A DNA stretch of 64,000 bases from Alkalibacterium sp049389645 (GTDB taxonomy: Bacteria > Bacillota > Bacilli > Lactobacillales > Carnobacteriaceae_A). Under the pieces are notes generated by a model, which saw only the letters and a program-made list of their open reading frames with translations, was not told the DNA's origin and searched no databases. The position numbers were made by a program, and so were the translations under genes. Shown here piece after piece: positions 26,193 to 36,859 of this stretch. The stretch lies in contig NZ_CP186540.1 of the NCBI RefSeq assembly GCF_049389645.1, forward strand, positions 1,178,001 to 1,242,000, in the 5' to 3' direction. How positions within the stretch are numbered: the stretch's first letter is position 1; each line of letters opens with the position of its first letter.

Positions 26193-26897
26193 ATGCACAT
26201 TCACCCAATCAAATCGCTTTCTGATAATTATATCTGGATCATTGAAGAAGGAACGGAAGCAGTGGTGGTCGATCCGGGGGAAGCTGAAAGCGTGATAGCT
26301 TACTTGGAAGAACAACAGTTGCATTTAACCGCCATCCTTTTGACCCATAATCACGACGACCATATCGGTGGGGTTAAAGAAATTTCAGCGAACTATCCTA
26401 TTATTCCGATTTATGGACCGAAAGAAACCGAACCCATAGCTAAGCTCATCATCCAGGACGGGGATTCCTTTGAACTGCTGGGTCAAACCTTTCAAGTCTT
26501 CAAAACGGCTGGGCATACCCAGGGGCACATCAGTTTATTAATGGGAGAAGCACTTTTTTGTGGGGACGCCTTGTTCTCAGCCGGTTGCGGACGAGTCTTT
26601 ACAAAAGATTACCAAGCTCAATATGATGCCTTACAGAAATTCAAGCGCTTGAACGATGACGTACACGTCTATGCAGCTCATGAGTATACGCAGACCAATT
26701 TACGCTTTGCACATTCTCTACAGCCGAACAATGAGGTTGTTTCTAAAGCCTTGGACCAAGTCGACCAGTTGCGAACAGAAGGACATCCAACTTTGCCTTC
26801 TACGATCGGAAAGGAAAAAATGATCAATCTTTTCCTTCAGGCTGAGACGTTGGAAGATTTCATTCACCTGCGAAAGGCTCGCGATAATTTCAAGTGA
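26193..26897 (+). CDS. gloB: metallo-beta-lactamase-fold hydrolase, glyoxalase II type
   Basis: Hydroxyacylglutathione hydrolase-like enzyme of 234 residues. The dinuclear metal site is complete: THNHDDHIGG (about 50-59), GHTQGH, FCGDALFSAGCGR, and AAHEYTQTNLRFA, all in glyoxalase II order. The C-terminal helical domain is also present (LRKARDNFK), slightly shorter than canonical GloB. Lactobacillales often lack glutathione, so the thiol may differ or the substrate may be another thioester. It lies between YbaK and the second MGMT-like gene in a tight group. A truncated, stop-containing copy of its 3' third lies at 30469. Confidence 0.85.
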   Translation: MHIHPIKSLSDNYIWIIEEGTEAVVVDPGEAESVIAYLEEQQLHLTAILLTHNHDDHIGGVKEISANYPIIPIYGPKETEPIAKLIIQDGDSFELLGQTFQVFKTAGHTQGHISLLMGEALFCGDALFSAGCGRVFTKDYQAQYDALQKFKRLNDDVHVYAAHEYTQTNLRFAHSLQPNNEVVSKALDQVDQLRTEGHPTLPSTIGKEKMINLFLQAETLEDFIHLRKARDNFK

Positions 26898-26939
26898 AAG
26901 AATTAGAGCTATTTCCAAGCTGTGAAGGGAAGAAAGAAT

Positions 26940-27248
26940 ATGAAACGGATTTTAAACGAAGAGTTGATATATGAAATATTATCGGTGGTCGAGGAGATTC
27001 CTAAGGGAAAAGTTGCCACATACGGTCAAATCGCCAAGTTGATTGGTAGAGAAAGAAATTCCCGACTGGTAGGCAGAGTGTTGAGCAGGGCAGAATTTTA
27101 CGGCAGTTACCCGTGTCACAGAGTGGTGAATCATGCTGGCCGATTGGCACCAGGTTGGAAAGACCAACGACAGCTGCTGGAAGATGAAGATGTGCCCATG
27201 AAGAATGAAACCCATGTTGATATAAAGAGCTGTCAATGGGAATTCTGA
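26940..27248 (+). CDS. MGMT-family DNA-binding protein, copy 2
   Basis: A 102-residue paralogue of the protein at 25303. It shares MKRIL-N/D-EELIYEILSVVEEIPKG, YGQIA, GRERNSRLVGRVLS, PCHRVVNHAGRLAPGW and QRQLLEDEDVP. Nucleotide identity over the core is high enough (about four in five by eye) to indicate a local duplication. The active-site Cys is kept. The ATG at 26940 follows GAAGGGA. It differs mainly in the last 15 residues. Whether both copies are methyltransferases, or one is a DNA-binding ATL-like sensor, cannot be decided here. Confidence 0.83.
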   Translation: MKRILNEELIYEILSVVEEIPKGKVATYGQIAKLIGRERNSRLVGRVLSRAEFYGSYPCHRVVNHAGRLAPGWKDQRQLLEDEDVPMKNETHVDIKSCQWEF

Positions 27249-27296
27249 GTACGTTTCAAAGGTATGCTGGAGGTATAAAGTGAAAAACCGCAAAAT

Positions 27297-27332
27297 AAAA
27301 AAGGAAATGGCTATATAGCCATTTCCTTTTTT
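27297..27332. terminator. perfect 36-bp palindromic terminator
   Basis: An entirely self-complementary stretch centred on CTATATAG with six A on the left and six T on the right. It serves the MGMT-like gene on the plus strand and FabV on the minus strand. Confidence 0.93.
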
Positions 27333-27369
27333 ATTTCTACCGGCATATTTGCTGCGACAGCAATATAGG

Positions 27370-28566
<1,197 letters not shown>

Positions 28567-28750
28567 GATTAGTTCTCCTCCATTAGATCGTCTTAGGAAT
28601 ATAATAGCAGAAAATGATTCTCAAGAGAAATTACTTACTAAAATTTCAATTGATACGCACCTTCGGATGACTAATAATTGACGTTTTATAGAAAAATATC
28701 GTAATGGAATGTATTGCTATGGACGCTAAACTGTTTTTTATAGGATGAAA

Positions 28751-28796
28751 ATGCAGAAAGACCCAATCATGTACAACTGATTGGGTCTTTCTGCAT
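28751..28796 (-). terminator. 19-bp stem between fabV and the FAD oxidase
   Basis: Perfect inverted repeat (28751-28769 with 28778-28796, loop TGTACAAC) just after the FAD oxidase stop on the minus strand. The T-tail is short on that strand. Confidence 0.75.
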
Positions 28797-28833
28797 TAGG
28801 GAATAAGAAAACAGCGATATTTCAGCATATATC

Positions 28834-30222
28834 CTATTCAAGAGGGACATTCAAACTAAAGCAGAAGAGATTTTCAGGATCGTATTTATTCTTCAAGGTA
28901 ATCAATCTGTTGAATGCTTCTGGAGTAAATGCATCTTTTGTCTGGTTCCATTTTTCGTCACCGGCTAAAAAGTTCATGTAAACATTACCTGTTGAATAAG
29001 GCTCCATTTCGTTCTTGATCCCATTGGCAATTTCTGTATATGCCAGGTTCATTTCTGGTGTAGGGACTAGCCCGACCATATTAAGAATGAATGGTGCATC
29101 ATGTTGACTATACGCAACGGCATCTTTATCTGCTCGAGCCATTGCCCCTCCGCCGTGATGAATTTCTGCAGCGAAAAGAGGTGTTGGTTCGTTTTGTGGG
29201 AAGGCCCGTTTGAGCATAATGCTTACAACATCATCTGACAGCTCGTTGATAATTAAGCTCCGTGCTGTAGCTGGGATGGGATCTTTTGGATCATCACTGA
29301 TGGTATCCGCATCTTTGAAAGGGATAGCTCCAAATAGATTAGCCATGGGTTCCATCCAGTCCAGCCATGATTTAATTATTTCTTCTCCTTTTTCTACGGG
29401 GCCGGCGTAACATCCACGTACGACAACGGCAGATTTACCCTGCAGAAATTCAGGGACTATCGGCAGTGGTGGGTAATTTTCGATTGAAATCGTTGTGGTC
29501 CAGTCATCCTCGATACCCGCGATCCACTCTCTATAACGGACAAATACTTCGGAGGCAACCTCACGTGGATACATCAGACTTCCAGCATAAACGGTTTTTA
29601 CCGGGAATAAGTTTATTTCCATTGCCGTAATGACACCGAAAGCAGCGCCACATCCGCTTAATCCCCAAAACAAATCATTATTTTCATGTTTATTCACATG
29701 AATCAGTTCACCATCAGCTGTCACCATATCATATGAAATGACATTATCTACTGAAAGTCCGTATTTTCGTGCCAACCATCCCATTCCGCCACCCATCGTA
29801 TAGCCGATAGCACCGACATCTGAAGATGAACCCATTAACGGTGCCATTCCTTCCATCTGTGCCTTTTCAAGAACATCGATCCACTTAGCTCCTGCTTCAA
29901 TGTGTGCCGTTTGATTAATAGGATCTATATAGACTCTCCTCATTGAGCCAACAACAATAAGCATATTATCATTTGCTGGAAGTGCAACGCCGTGCCCAGT
30001 GTTTTTTACAGCTACCTTCAGCCCATTCGCTTTAGCAAAACGGACGGCTTCAATAATATCCAAGGTGTTCTCAGCAACGACAATTACTTCAGGCCACTGA
30101 TCTACTGAAAGCAACCATGAGGTACGAGCACTGTCGTATTCTTCACTAGCAGCTGTTAAGACATTACCACTTATTTTTGACTTCAATTTCTCTAAATTTA
30201 GTGCCTCTTTTTTCATCTTCAT
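28834..30222 (-). CDS. FAD-linked oxidase (berberine-bridge-enzyme-like)
   Basis: FAD-binding oxidoreductase of 462 residues. The PCMH-type FAD domain fills the first half (WPEVIVVAENTLDIIEAVRFA, VKNTGHGVAL with the His usually carrying FAD, GGGMGWLARKYGLSVDN), then a substrate domain and a C-terminal BBE tail (VYMNFLAGDE, LITLKNKYDPENLFCF). Members oxidise sugars, alkaloids or alcohols with oxygen and release hydrogen peroxide. The Cys often found as second flavin link in BBE enzymes (CxxxG motif) is not obvious; the aligned stretch reads GGGMGWL. No signal peptide is seen. AGGAGG precedes the start on the minus strand. Confidence 0.85.
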   Translation of the reverse strand: MKMKKEALNLEKLKSKISGNVLTAASEEYDSARTSWLLSVDQWPEVIVVAENTLDIIEAVRFAKANGLKVAVKNTGHGVALPANDNMLIVVGSMRRVYIDPINQTAHIEAGAKWIDVLEKAQMEGMAPLMGSSSDVGAIGYTMGGGMGWLARKYGLSVDNVISYDMVTADGELIHVNKHENNDLFWGLSGCGAAFGVITAMEINLFPVKTVYAGSLMYPREVASEVFVRYREWIAGIEDDWTTTISIENYPPLPIVPEFLQGKSAVVVRGCYAGPVEKGEEIIKSWLDWMEPMANLFGAIPFKDADTISDDPKDPIPATARSLIINELSDDVVSIMLKRAFPQNEPTPLFAAEIHHGGGAMARADKDAVAYSQHDAPFILNMVGLVPTPEMNLAYTEIANGIKNEMEPYSTGNVYMNFLAGDEKWNQTKDAFTPEAFNRLITLKNKYDPENLFCFSLNVPLE

Positions 30223-30468
30223 AATAAATACCTCCTAATTTTATAAGAATGTATGTACATGAGACCTATGTAAGAACTGTCATTGAAATAATAAATGATA
30301 TTTGATGAGATTTTCGTTTTCGAGGCAGTGTATCTTTAGCAAACGATTCACTACTTCATCTCTGTTTTCTAAATTATATATCAACTCATAACTGATGCCT
30401 ACAATTTTGATTCCATGTTAATAAAGGTCAAATATACACGGCTCATATAGGGTTATAAAGCTTTGTAA

Positions 30469-30687
30469 CATGAATATACTAAAACTAACTTACGCTTTGC
30501 GCATTATTTAGAACCATGGAATAAAGAAAATTCGAAAGTTTTAAATCAGAAAAATGAATTAAGAGCAGTTGATATTCCAACTCGCCCCTCTACGATCTGA
30601 AAGCAAAAGAAAATCAATAAAGTCCTTCAGGCTGAGACGTTGGAGGACTTTATTGATTTAAGAGAGGCATGTGATAATTTCCAGTGA
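30469..30687 (+). pseudogene. 5'-truncated gloB relic
   Basis: Reads HEYTKTNLRFAHYLEPWN, then RPSTI, stop, KQKK, then VLQAETLEDFIDLREACDNFQ and a stop, colinear with the last third of the intact GloB-type protein in this window (HEYTQTNLRFAHSLQPNN to LRKARDNFK). The aligned GGA codon has become TGA. A 26-base stretch around CTTCAGGCTGAGACGTTGGA is almost identical to the intact gene. The region before it (30223-30468) shows no gene. This records a duplicated and then mostly deleted copy. Confidence 0.85.
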
Positions 30688-30767
30688 TGGAATTGGAAAT
30701 ATTTTCAGTGAGCGTAGAGAACTCGGTTATAAATAAGCGATTTTTTTTATTTGTAAGTGATAGAATC

Positions 30768-30780
30768 TGTAAACGTTACA
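30768..30780 (+). promoter_or_regulatory. TGTAAACGTTACA palindrome upstream of alcohol dehydrogenase
   Basis: A 13-base near-perfect dyad about 160 bases before the alcohol dehydrogenase start. It resembles a CcpA cre site or other LacI-family operator (12 of 14 positions of the cre consensus when extended). Distance from the gene weakens the case. Confidence 0.35.
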
Positions 30781-30941
30781 CAATTTATCCCGATACTTTT
30801 TTAAAATGGGCGAGTGTGTTTAGGCTTCTTCCAATGATTAGATTGTGAAGAAACGCTTGTAAGTTGAAATCGTTGATACATTGATATATTGGTGATAGTA
30901 TAACGTTAAATGTAACATATTTAATAAGGAGGAATGATAAA

Positions 30942-31985
30942 ATGAAGGCGCTTTCGTTTGTGGGTATAAATCAAAAAGAGGTTCTAGATAAGGAAAAACC
31001 GACGGTACAAAAGAGTACAGATGCTGTTGTAAAACTTGTCAAAACGACTATTTGTGGTACAGATTTACACATTATGGCGGGTCATACTCCAGAAGTACCA
31101 GAGGGATTAACTATCGGGCATGAAGGAATTGGAATTGTTGAAGAAGTTGGTAGCGGGATTTCAAACTTCAAGGTCGGAGATAAAGTTTTGATCTCGTGTA
31201 TTACGTCATGTGGTAAATGTCACTATTGTAAGAAAGGACTCTATGCTCATTGTGAAGACGGTGGGTGGATCCTAGGACACTTAATAGATGGTACTCAAGC
31301 AGAATATGTAAGAATACCTCATGCAGACAATAGTCTTCATCATGTGCCTAAAGGAATGGATGATGACAGTCTGGTTATGCTTAGTGATATTCTTCCGACA
31401 GGATTGGAAATTGGCGTCATAGCGGGACAAGTTGAACCTGGTTGTACGGTGGCTATCATTGGAGCCGGTCCAATCGGAATGGCAGCACTTTTAACGGCGC
31501 AATTTTATTCGCCGGCAAAAATAATTATGGTTGATATCGATGATAACCGTTTAGAAATGTCGAAAAAATTTGGGGCCACACATACCGTTAATTCTAAAAA
31601 TGCCGAGGAAGCCATCAAGGAGATATTCGCAATAACGGATGACTTAGGTGTAGATGTTGCGATGGAAGCTGTCGGTTACCCTCAAACTTTTGACATATGT
31701 CAAAAAATCCTAGCACCTGGCGGAAGATTAGCCAATATCGGCGTACATGGAAAAAGTGTTGAATTGCATTTAGAAGATTTATGGATCAAAAACATCAGCA
31801 TTTCAGCAGGATTAGTTAGCACAAATACAACCCCTATGTTGCTGAAAACAGTGGAGTCAGGTAAAATCGCTCCGAATGAGCTGGTAACACACCATTATCA
31901 CTTTAATGACATGTTAGAGGCGTATAAAACTTTTGAGAATGCTTCTGAAAACAAAGCACTGAAATTGATCATTGATTTTGAATAA
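30942..31985 (+). CDS. zinc-dependent alcohol dehydrogenase
   Basis: Medium-chain dehydrogenase/reductase of 347 residues. Catalytic zinc ligands are Cys38 in TTICGTDLH, the GHE of TIGHEGIGIVEEVG, and a later acidic residue; the structural zinc loop SCGKCHYCKKGLYAHC has its four Cys. The NAD motif IIGAGPIGMAALL (from about 170) ends with VDIDDN, an Asp that favours NAD over NADP. It would interconvert short-chain alcohols and aldehydes. AGGAGGAATGATAAAATG gives a good start. The gene has its own terminator. The upstream gap holds the gloB relic and a cre-like palindrome. Confidence 0.9.
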   Translation: MKALSFVGINQKEVLDKEKPTVQKSTDAVVKLVKTTICGTDLHIMAGHTPEVPEGLTIGHEGIGIVEEVGSGISNFKVGDKVLISCITSCGKCHYCKKGLYAHCEDGGWILGHLIDGTQAEYVRIPHADNSLHHVPKGMDDDSLVMLSDILPTGLEIGVIAGQVEPGCTVAIIGAGPIGMAALLTAQFYSPAKIIMVDIDDNRLEMSKKFGATHTVNSKNAEEAIKEIFAITDDLGVDVAMEAVGYPQTFDICQKILAPGGRLANIGVHGKSVELHLEDLWIKNISISAGLVSTNTTPMLLKTVESGKIAPNELVTHHYHFNDMLEAYKTFENASENKALKLIIDFE

Positions 31986-32035
31986 AAAACTAGCTTAGTA
32001 ATTGCAAATCAGTTGTTAATTAATGATTTTATGTA

Positions 32036-32074
32036 AATAAGCATTGGTGCTTCACTGATGCTTATTTTTTTTGC
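32036..32074 (+). terminator. terminator after alcohol dehydrogenase
   Basis: AATAAGCAT (32036-32044) with ATGCTTATT (32058-32066), with additional G-U pairs inside, followed by eight T. Confidence 0.88.
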
Positions 32075-32229
32075 ATCATTAATCAACACGACGGAATGTA
32101 TCATTAGTAAGTCAGGATTTTAACCCAGTATGCAAAGAAAATTCCAGATAAAAAGCTTTTGAAATTTTTATTATAAAATCTCTTTTATTGGATAAAGCCA
32201 TTTATTTGGATTTATGGGGAGGTAACTGT

Positions 32230-33087
32230 ATGGATTTTGTCGGAGCAGGGTTAGTTATTAGTGCTGCAATTTTATGGGGACTTTCCGGAGGCTTAGGCGG
32301 TTTTTTAATGGACAAAGGCTTGGATCCCTTAGTCATCTCCTTTTTTAGGGGAGCAGTGGGGTTTCTTTGTATTCTGATCTGGTTCGTGTTTAAACCGACC
32401 CGATGGGATAAGAAGATGCTGTTATGGTCTATCGTTGCAGGTCTGGGAGTAGCTGGAAATTTCATGCTATATTTCATCAGTATTTCAGAGGCAAGCGTTG
32501 CTGTAGCAGCAACACTGATGTACACTGCTCCAATTTTTGTTCTCTTTGTATCTTTCGTATTTCGCCTTGAAAAGCCGTCACTATATAAATGGCTGGCTAT
32601 TGGTTTTGTTATAGTTGGAGTGGTATTATTGACAGAGATTTATAACATTAATTTTGACAGCATCACGATACTCGGACTTGTTACGGGCTTAGGTGCAGGA
32701 TCATCGTATGCGTTGTTTCTTTTTGGATTTAAATACGCATCTCGATACGGAGAGCCGCAAGGGATTTTAATGATGGCCTTCCTAACCTTTACTCTGTTGA
32801 TGTTATTTTTCATTGACCGGAATGAAGCTGTTTCGGTCTTTTACTCAACTGACTTGTTATGGATGATTCTATTAGGTGTTATTGGAGCAGGTCTGTCATT
32901 TTTCTTATATGTAGCCGGTCTGAAACGAATATCACCGACTTCGGCTTCCGTCATTGCAATGGTGGAACCAGTGACAGCCTCCCTTTTTGGAGTGATCGTT
33001 CTGAGTGAAATGCTTACACTGATTCAATTTTTAGGTATGGGGATCATCCTAGCGACGGTTACCCTCTTAAGTCTGAAGCAGAGTTGA
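32230..33087 (+). CDS. EamA/DMT-family transporter
   Basis: Drug/metabolite transporter superfamily protein of 285 residues with ten predicted membrane helices in two EamA repeats. The first begins GAGLVISAAILWGLSGGLGGF, the second TILGLVTGLGAGSSYALFLF, and both end in the typical AATLMYTAPIFV- and ASVIAMVEPVTA-type motifs. Such proteins export amino acids, nucleobases or other small molecules; the substrate cannot be read. I chose the ATG at 32230 behind GGGGAGG over an in-frame TTG at 32188. A weak copy of the dispersed repeat lies upstream at about 32083. Confidence 0.87.
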   Translation: MDFVGAGLVISAAILWGLSGGLGGFLMDKGLDPLVISFFRGAVGFLCILIWFVFKPTRWDKKMLLWSIVAGLGVAGNFMLYFISISEASVAVAATLMYTAPIFVLFVSFVFRLEKPSLYKWLAIGFVIVGVVLLTEIYNINFDSITILGLVTGLGAGSSYALFLFGFKYASRYGEPQGILMMAFLTFTLLMLFFIDRNEAVSVFYSTDLLWMILLGVIGAGLSFFLYVAGLKRISPTSASVIAMVEPVTASLFGVIVLSEMLTLIQFLGMGIILATVTLLSLKQS

Positions 33088-33235
33088 AAAAGTACCATTG
33101 AGACGCGTTGGAAAGACAGTATAGGGTGTGAACCTAGTGCTGGTTGAGTAACTGATTTGTTTTAAAAAAAAACTGATAAGTAAAGACTCTCATTTATCTT
33201 GTGACATAATTTGGAAAACGAAAGGAATTGTTTAA

Positions 33236-35491
33236 TTGAAGCGTGGACGATTGATTATATTTTTTATTACCCTCAATATCATTCTTTTTTACGGATGGAA
33301 ACTACTGTTTGGAGAAGATTTATGGCTCGGAGCCATAGGTGTTAATGTTCTTCAAACAGCTAGTTTGATATTTTTTGTGACATACATACATAGAGCCTAT
33401 AGGCGAACAACGAATAAACAAAGGAAATTTTGGTTGCTGTTAACTGTCGGAGGAATATTCTACTTAACAGCTAACATAATATGGTTCTTTTTTCTTGTAG
33501 GAAATAATATGCTGTACTCTGATATTGCAAGTTCCCTTTGGTTGCTTGCGTATGTGTTTTTCTTATCGGGACTTGTTTATTGGATAAGGTGGGCTAATCC
33601 CACTACCTTCAAAAAAGTTTATCTTTTTAATATCATTATATTCATGATAACAGTATCTTCTATTGTCATTCATTATCTGATCGAACCTATTTTAACCCTT
33701 TCAAACCATTCTTTATGGAATACTATGATTACCGTGGCCTATCCTATAATTGATATAAGTTTGACGTTTGTGCTAGTGATTATGTTTTATCTTATTCTAA
33801 AAAATAAAGAAAAGAGTGTCATGTTGCTAATTGTGACTGGATTTTCCCTACATGTCATAGCGGATTCTTATTCTGTCTATCTTGAGATTGCAGAAAATTA
33901 TTCCCAAGGGACCTTCACTGATTTGTTGTGGATAGTTAGTATCTGGCTGATAGGCGCCGCCGGATTTTATGTAAAGGAAGATAGAGAAGAACCTATCTGG
34001 GAGATAGAAAAAACATTTAAAAAATTTGGAAACATCCTTCCTTATGCCAGCACGATCGTCCTCCTTTTTTTGGTCATTCAAAGCTATCAATGGCAATTAA
34101 ACGTCTTAAGTATAGGTTTATCTGTCATTATTTTTATGATTATTATGCGACAATTATATATCGTAAAAGAAAACGATAAACTAATAGATGAATTCAAACA
34201 CCTAGCTTACCACGACCCCTTAACCGGATTGAAAAATCGAATAAGCTTTGAGGAATATCTGGATTATGAGATGCAAAAGTGCAGAGATAGTAGTACAGCT
34301 TTATTATTGATCGATTTGGATCGCTTTAAAGTGATCAATGATACGCTGGGTCATCAAGCTGGAGACTTTATATTGATGAAAATTTCGAAATATTTGCAAC
34401 AAATTCTAACAGCTGACACGCAAGTGTTTAGACTAGGTGGAGATGAATTTGCCATTGTATTGCCTGACGCAACAGAAGAAAAATGTATACAGCTTACAGA
34501 AACAGTGCTGGAAAAATTCCGGAAACCCTTCTCGATACATGGGCATGAAATTATAGTTACGGCAAGTATCGGAATAAGTTTGTTCCCACTACACGCTCGG
34601 ACGTATGAAGAATTGTTCAAGTATGCGGATGCTGCCATGTATCTCGCAAAAGAAAACGGGAAGAACGGGTATAGATTTTATGATGATGACCTTAATCAGA
34701 TCATGGCGCGAAGAATGAGAATAGAAAGTGACCTGAGAAAGGCACTTGAAGAAAAACAGTTTAAAGTTTACTATCAACCTAAACTAGAATTGAAATCAAA
34801 AAAGATTGTGGGTATGGAAGCCTTGTTGCGATGGAAACATCCGGAACTGGGTTGGATCTCTCCCGCTGAGTTTATCCCGATTGCCGAGGAAACAGGTCAG
34901 ATTGTCTCGATCGGGGAATGGGTTTTAAATGAGGCGTGTAAACAGAATGTGAGCTGGCAGCAAAGAGGTTTGCCGTTAGTAAGCGTGTCTGTCAATGTGT
35001 CAGTGAGACAATTTCAACAAGGGAGATTTTTATCTGTCGTTGAAAAAGCTTTACGTGAATCTGGTCTGCAATCTCAGTTTCTGGAAATAGAAGTAACTGA
35101 GAGCATTATGCAAAATATAAATGATAGCATAAAAATCTTAACAAGCTTAAGAAAAAAAGGCGTTAAAATAGCCATTGATGATTTTGGAAAAGGCTATTCA
35201 TCGCTACACATGATCCGGCAGTTACCTATCGACACGATAAAATTAGATAAATCGTTTATTGATGATATCGATGATGAAATGCAGCTGGCCATGGTTAAAA
35301 CTATTATCCTTTTAGGCATTGATTTAAATTTAACTGTTGTCGCCGAAGGAATAGAAAGCGAGTATCAATTAAACAAGTTGATTGAAGGTCATTGTCATAT
35401 CGGTCAAGGTTATCTTTTCTCAAAAGCAGTGAAAGCAGAAAAGATGGAAAAATTTTTAAAGGATAGTAGTGGTGTATATCTTCAAAAATGA
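33236..35491 (+). CDS. membrane GGDEF-EAL protein (c-di-GMP turnover)
   Basis: Protein of 751 residues. Residues 1-310 contain nine or ten hydrophobic segments, an unnamed membrane sensory domain. A GGDEF domain follows (about 325-485, motif GGDEF at 401-405, DPLTGLKNR at its start) and then an EAL domain (about 500-745, EALLRW at 528, DDFGKGYSSL, LDKSFI, VAEGIE). Both signatures look catalytic. The inhibitory RxxD site expected five residues before GGDEF is absent (TADT instead). It could make or break c-di-GMP or be regulated towards one activity. The TTG start follows AAAGGAAT. It is a single-gene unit. Confidence 0.9.
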   Translation: MKRGRLIIFFITLNIILFYGWKLLFGEDLWLGAIGVNVLQTASLIFFVTYIHRAYRRTTNKQRKFWLLLTVGGIFYLTANIIWFFFLVGNNMLYSDIASSLWLLAYVFFLSGLVYWIRWANPTTFKKVYLFNIIIFMITVSSIVIHYLIEPILTLSNHSLWNTMITVAYPIIDISLTFVLVIMFYLILKNKEKSVMLLIVTGFSLHVIADSYSVYLEIAENYSQGTFTDLLWIVSIWLIGAAGFYVKEDREEPIWEIEKTFKKFGNILPYASTIVLLFLVIQSYQWQLNVLSIGLSVIIFMIIMRQLYIVKENDKLIDEFKHLAYHDPLTGLKNRISFEEYLDYEMQKCRDSSTALLLIDLDRFKVINDTLGHQAGDFILMKISKYLQQILTADTQVFRLGGDEFAIVLPDATEEKCIQLTETVLEKFRKPFSIHGHEIIVTASIGISLFPLHARTYEELFKYADAAMYLAKENGKNGYRFYDDDLNQIMARRMRIESDLRKALEEKQFKVYYQPKLELKSKKIVGMEALLRWKHPELGWISPAEFIPIAEETGQIVSIGEWVLNEACKQNVSWQQRGLPLVSVSVNVSVRQFQQGRFLSVVEKALRESGLQSQFLEIEVTESIMQNINDSIKILTSLRKKGVKIAIDDFGKGYSSLHMIRQLPIDTIKLDKSFIDDIDDEMQLAMVKTIILLGIDLNLTVVAEGIESEYQLNKLIEGHCHIGQGYLFSKAVKAEKMEKFLKDSSGVYLQK

Positions 35492-35629
35492 TTCAAGTTG
35501 ACTAAAAAAAGAAGTAGGAATGCTATTTACAAAGGTTAGAGCAATGGAAATGTTTATCAAAGAAACATCAGTTAACCTTTTGCTGGTCCGAAATTTGTTT
35601 TGAAGACTTTAAAGAAAGAAGGTCAAAGC

Positions 35630-36811
35630 ATGGAGTATATGATCACGCATTTACCGAAAGAGAACTGGAAGGGTACGATCATCCCGATACAATACAGTAC
35701 GGATCAGTATTATGATGTAACTGTAGAGAAACGACAAACAGGGTATCGTATCGAAATAGAGAAAAAAGATTTTGAGGAAACAGTGACCCGCGCTGCAGAT
35801 GAAGACGATTTTTCGGATAGATTATACGAAGATCACTGGGAAAATGCGTTTGCGTGGGGAGTCATCGTTGAAGGAGAATTGGTGGCTGCAATTGAAACAA
35901 ATCCGGAATCCTGGTCCAATCGTCTGCGGATCACAGAGCTCTGGGTGGCAGATGACTACCAGAAGCAAGGTATAGGTCAGGCGTTGATCGATATTGCCAA
36001 AGAACAAGCGAGAGGTGAACGGCGACGAGCCATCATTCTGGAAACGCAGTCGTCCAATGTCAATGCAATCGAATTTTATCAGCACGAAGGATTTGGTTTG
36101 ATTGGTCTGGATACCTGCAGCTATGGTAACGATGATCTACAAAGAAAAGAAGTGAGACTGGAATTTGGATGGTTTCCAGAAAAAAAACTGAAAGTAACGC
36201 GTGAAGAGATAGCTATCTGCATGGAAACAAAGGACGATCACCACGAAGTCGAGTTAATGGCTCAGCATGCTTTCTGGAACAAGTATCAACCAGGGTGCGA
36301 GGAACATTATCTTGTTCATGCTTTAAGACAGGATAAAGACTACCTCCCGGAGCTAAGTCGGGTAGCAGTAAAAGAGGGAGAAGTCATCGGGTGCATCATG
36401 TATTCAAAAGCACAGGTCATTGATGGAGATGTCTCACATGATGTGCTGACGTTCGGTCCTCTGTGTGTTGAACCGAAATGGCAGGGATGTGGGGTCGGTG
36501 AATTGTTATTGAACGAAACCATGAATCTGGCAAGCGAGGCAGGATACAAAGGAATTATCATTTTTGGAGAACCTGATTATTATCCGCGGTTAGGATTTGA
36601 AACGTGTGATAAATTTGGAATCACAACAGCAAGCGGTAAAAATTTCGAAGCATTTATGGGGATAGAATTAACAGAAAATAGCCTGCAAGATGTAAAAGGG
36701 AAATTTTACGCTTCACCTATTTTTGAAAACATTCCAGAAGATAAAGTGGAGGCATACAACCAAAAATTTCCTCCCTTACAAAAATTGAAGTTTCCCGGAC
36801 AGTGGGAGTAG
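35630..36811 (+). CDS. double-GNAT acetyltransferase (SatA-like + YhbS-like fusion)
   Basis: Protein of 393 residues with two acetyltransferase domains. The first (about 1-185) resembles streptothricin acetyltransferases: SNRLRITELWVADDYQKQGIGQALI, the acetyl-CoA loop, ILETQSSNVNAIEFYQHEGF and KEVRLEFG. The second (about 190-340) resembles YhbS-type GNATs: LTFGPLCVEPKWQGCGVGELLL and FGEPDYYPRLGFE. A C-terminal tail follows. I chose the ATG at 35630 behind GAAGG over an upstream TTG. Each half alone matches a full single-domain family, so this is a fusion. The substrate of either half is unknown; similarity to SatA does not prove streptothricin resistance. Confidence 0.82.
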   Translation: MEYMITHLPKENWKGTIIPIQYSTDQYYDVTVEKRQTGYRIEIEKKDFEETVTRAADEDDFSDRLYEDHWENAFAWGVIVEGELVAAIETNPESWSNRLRITELWVADDYQKQGIGQALIDIAKEQARGERRRAIILETQSSNVNAIEFYQHEGFGLIGLDTCSYGNDDLQRKEVRLEFGWFPEKKLKVTREEIAICMETKDDHHEVELMAQHAFWNKYQPGCEEHYLVHALRQDKDYLPELSRVAVKEGEVIGCIMYSKAQVIDGDVSHDVLTFGPLCVEPKWQGCGVGELLLNETMNLASEAGYKGIIIFGEPDYYPRLGFETCDKFGITTASGKNFEAFMGIELTENSLQDVKGKFYASPIFENIPEDKVEAYNQKFPPLQKLKFPGQWE

Positions 36812-36859
36812 GATCGTGGATAGAAGTATATTAAATAAAATAAAAAAGGTGAGTGGAAA

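Noticed and set aside
26193..27248. Composite transposon made by the two MGMT-like genes
   Set aside because: The repeats are genes with normal function, in direct orientation, and no transposase or terminal repeats exist.
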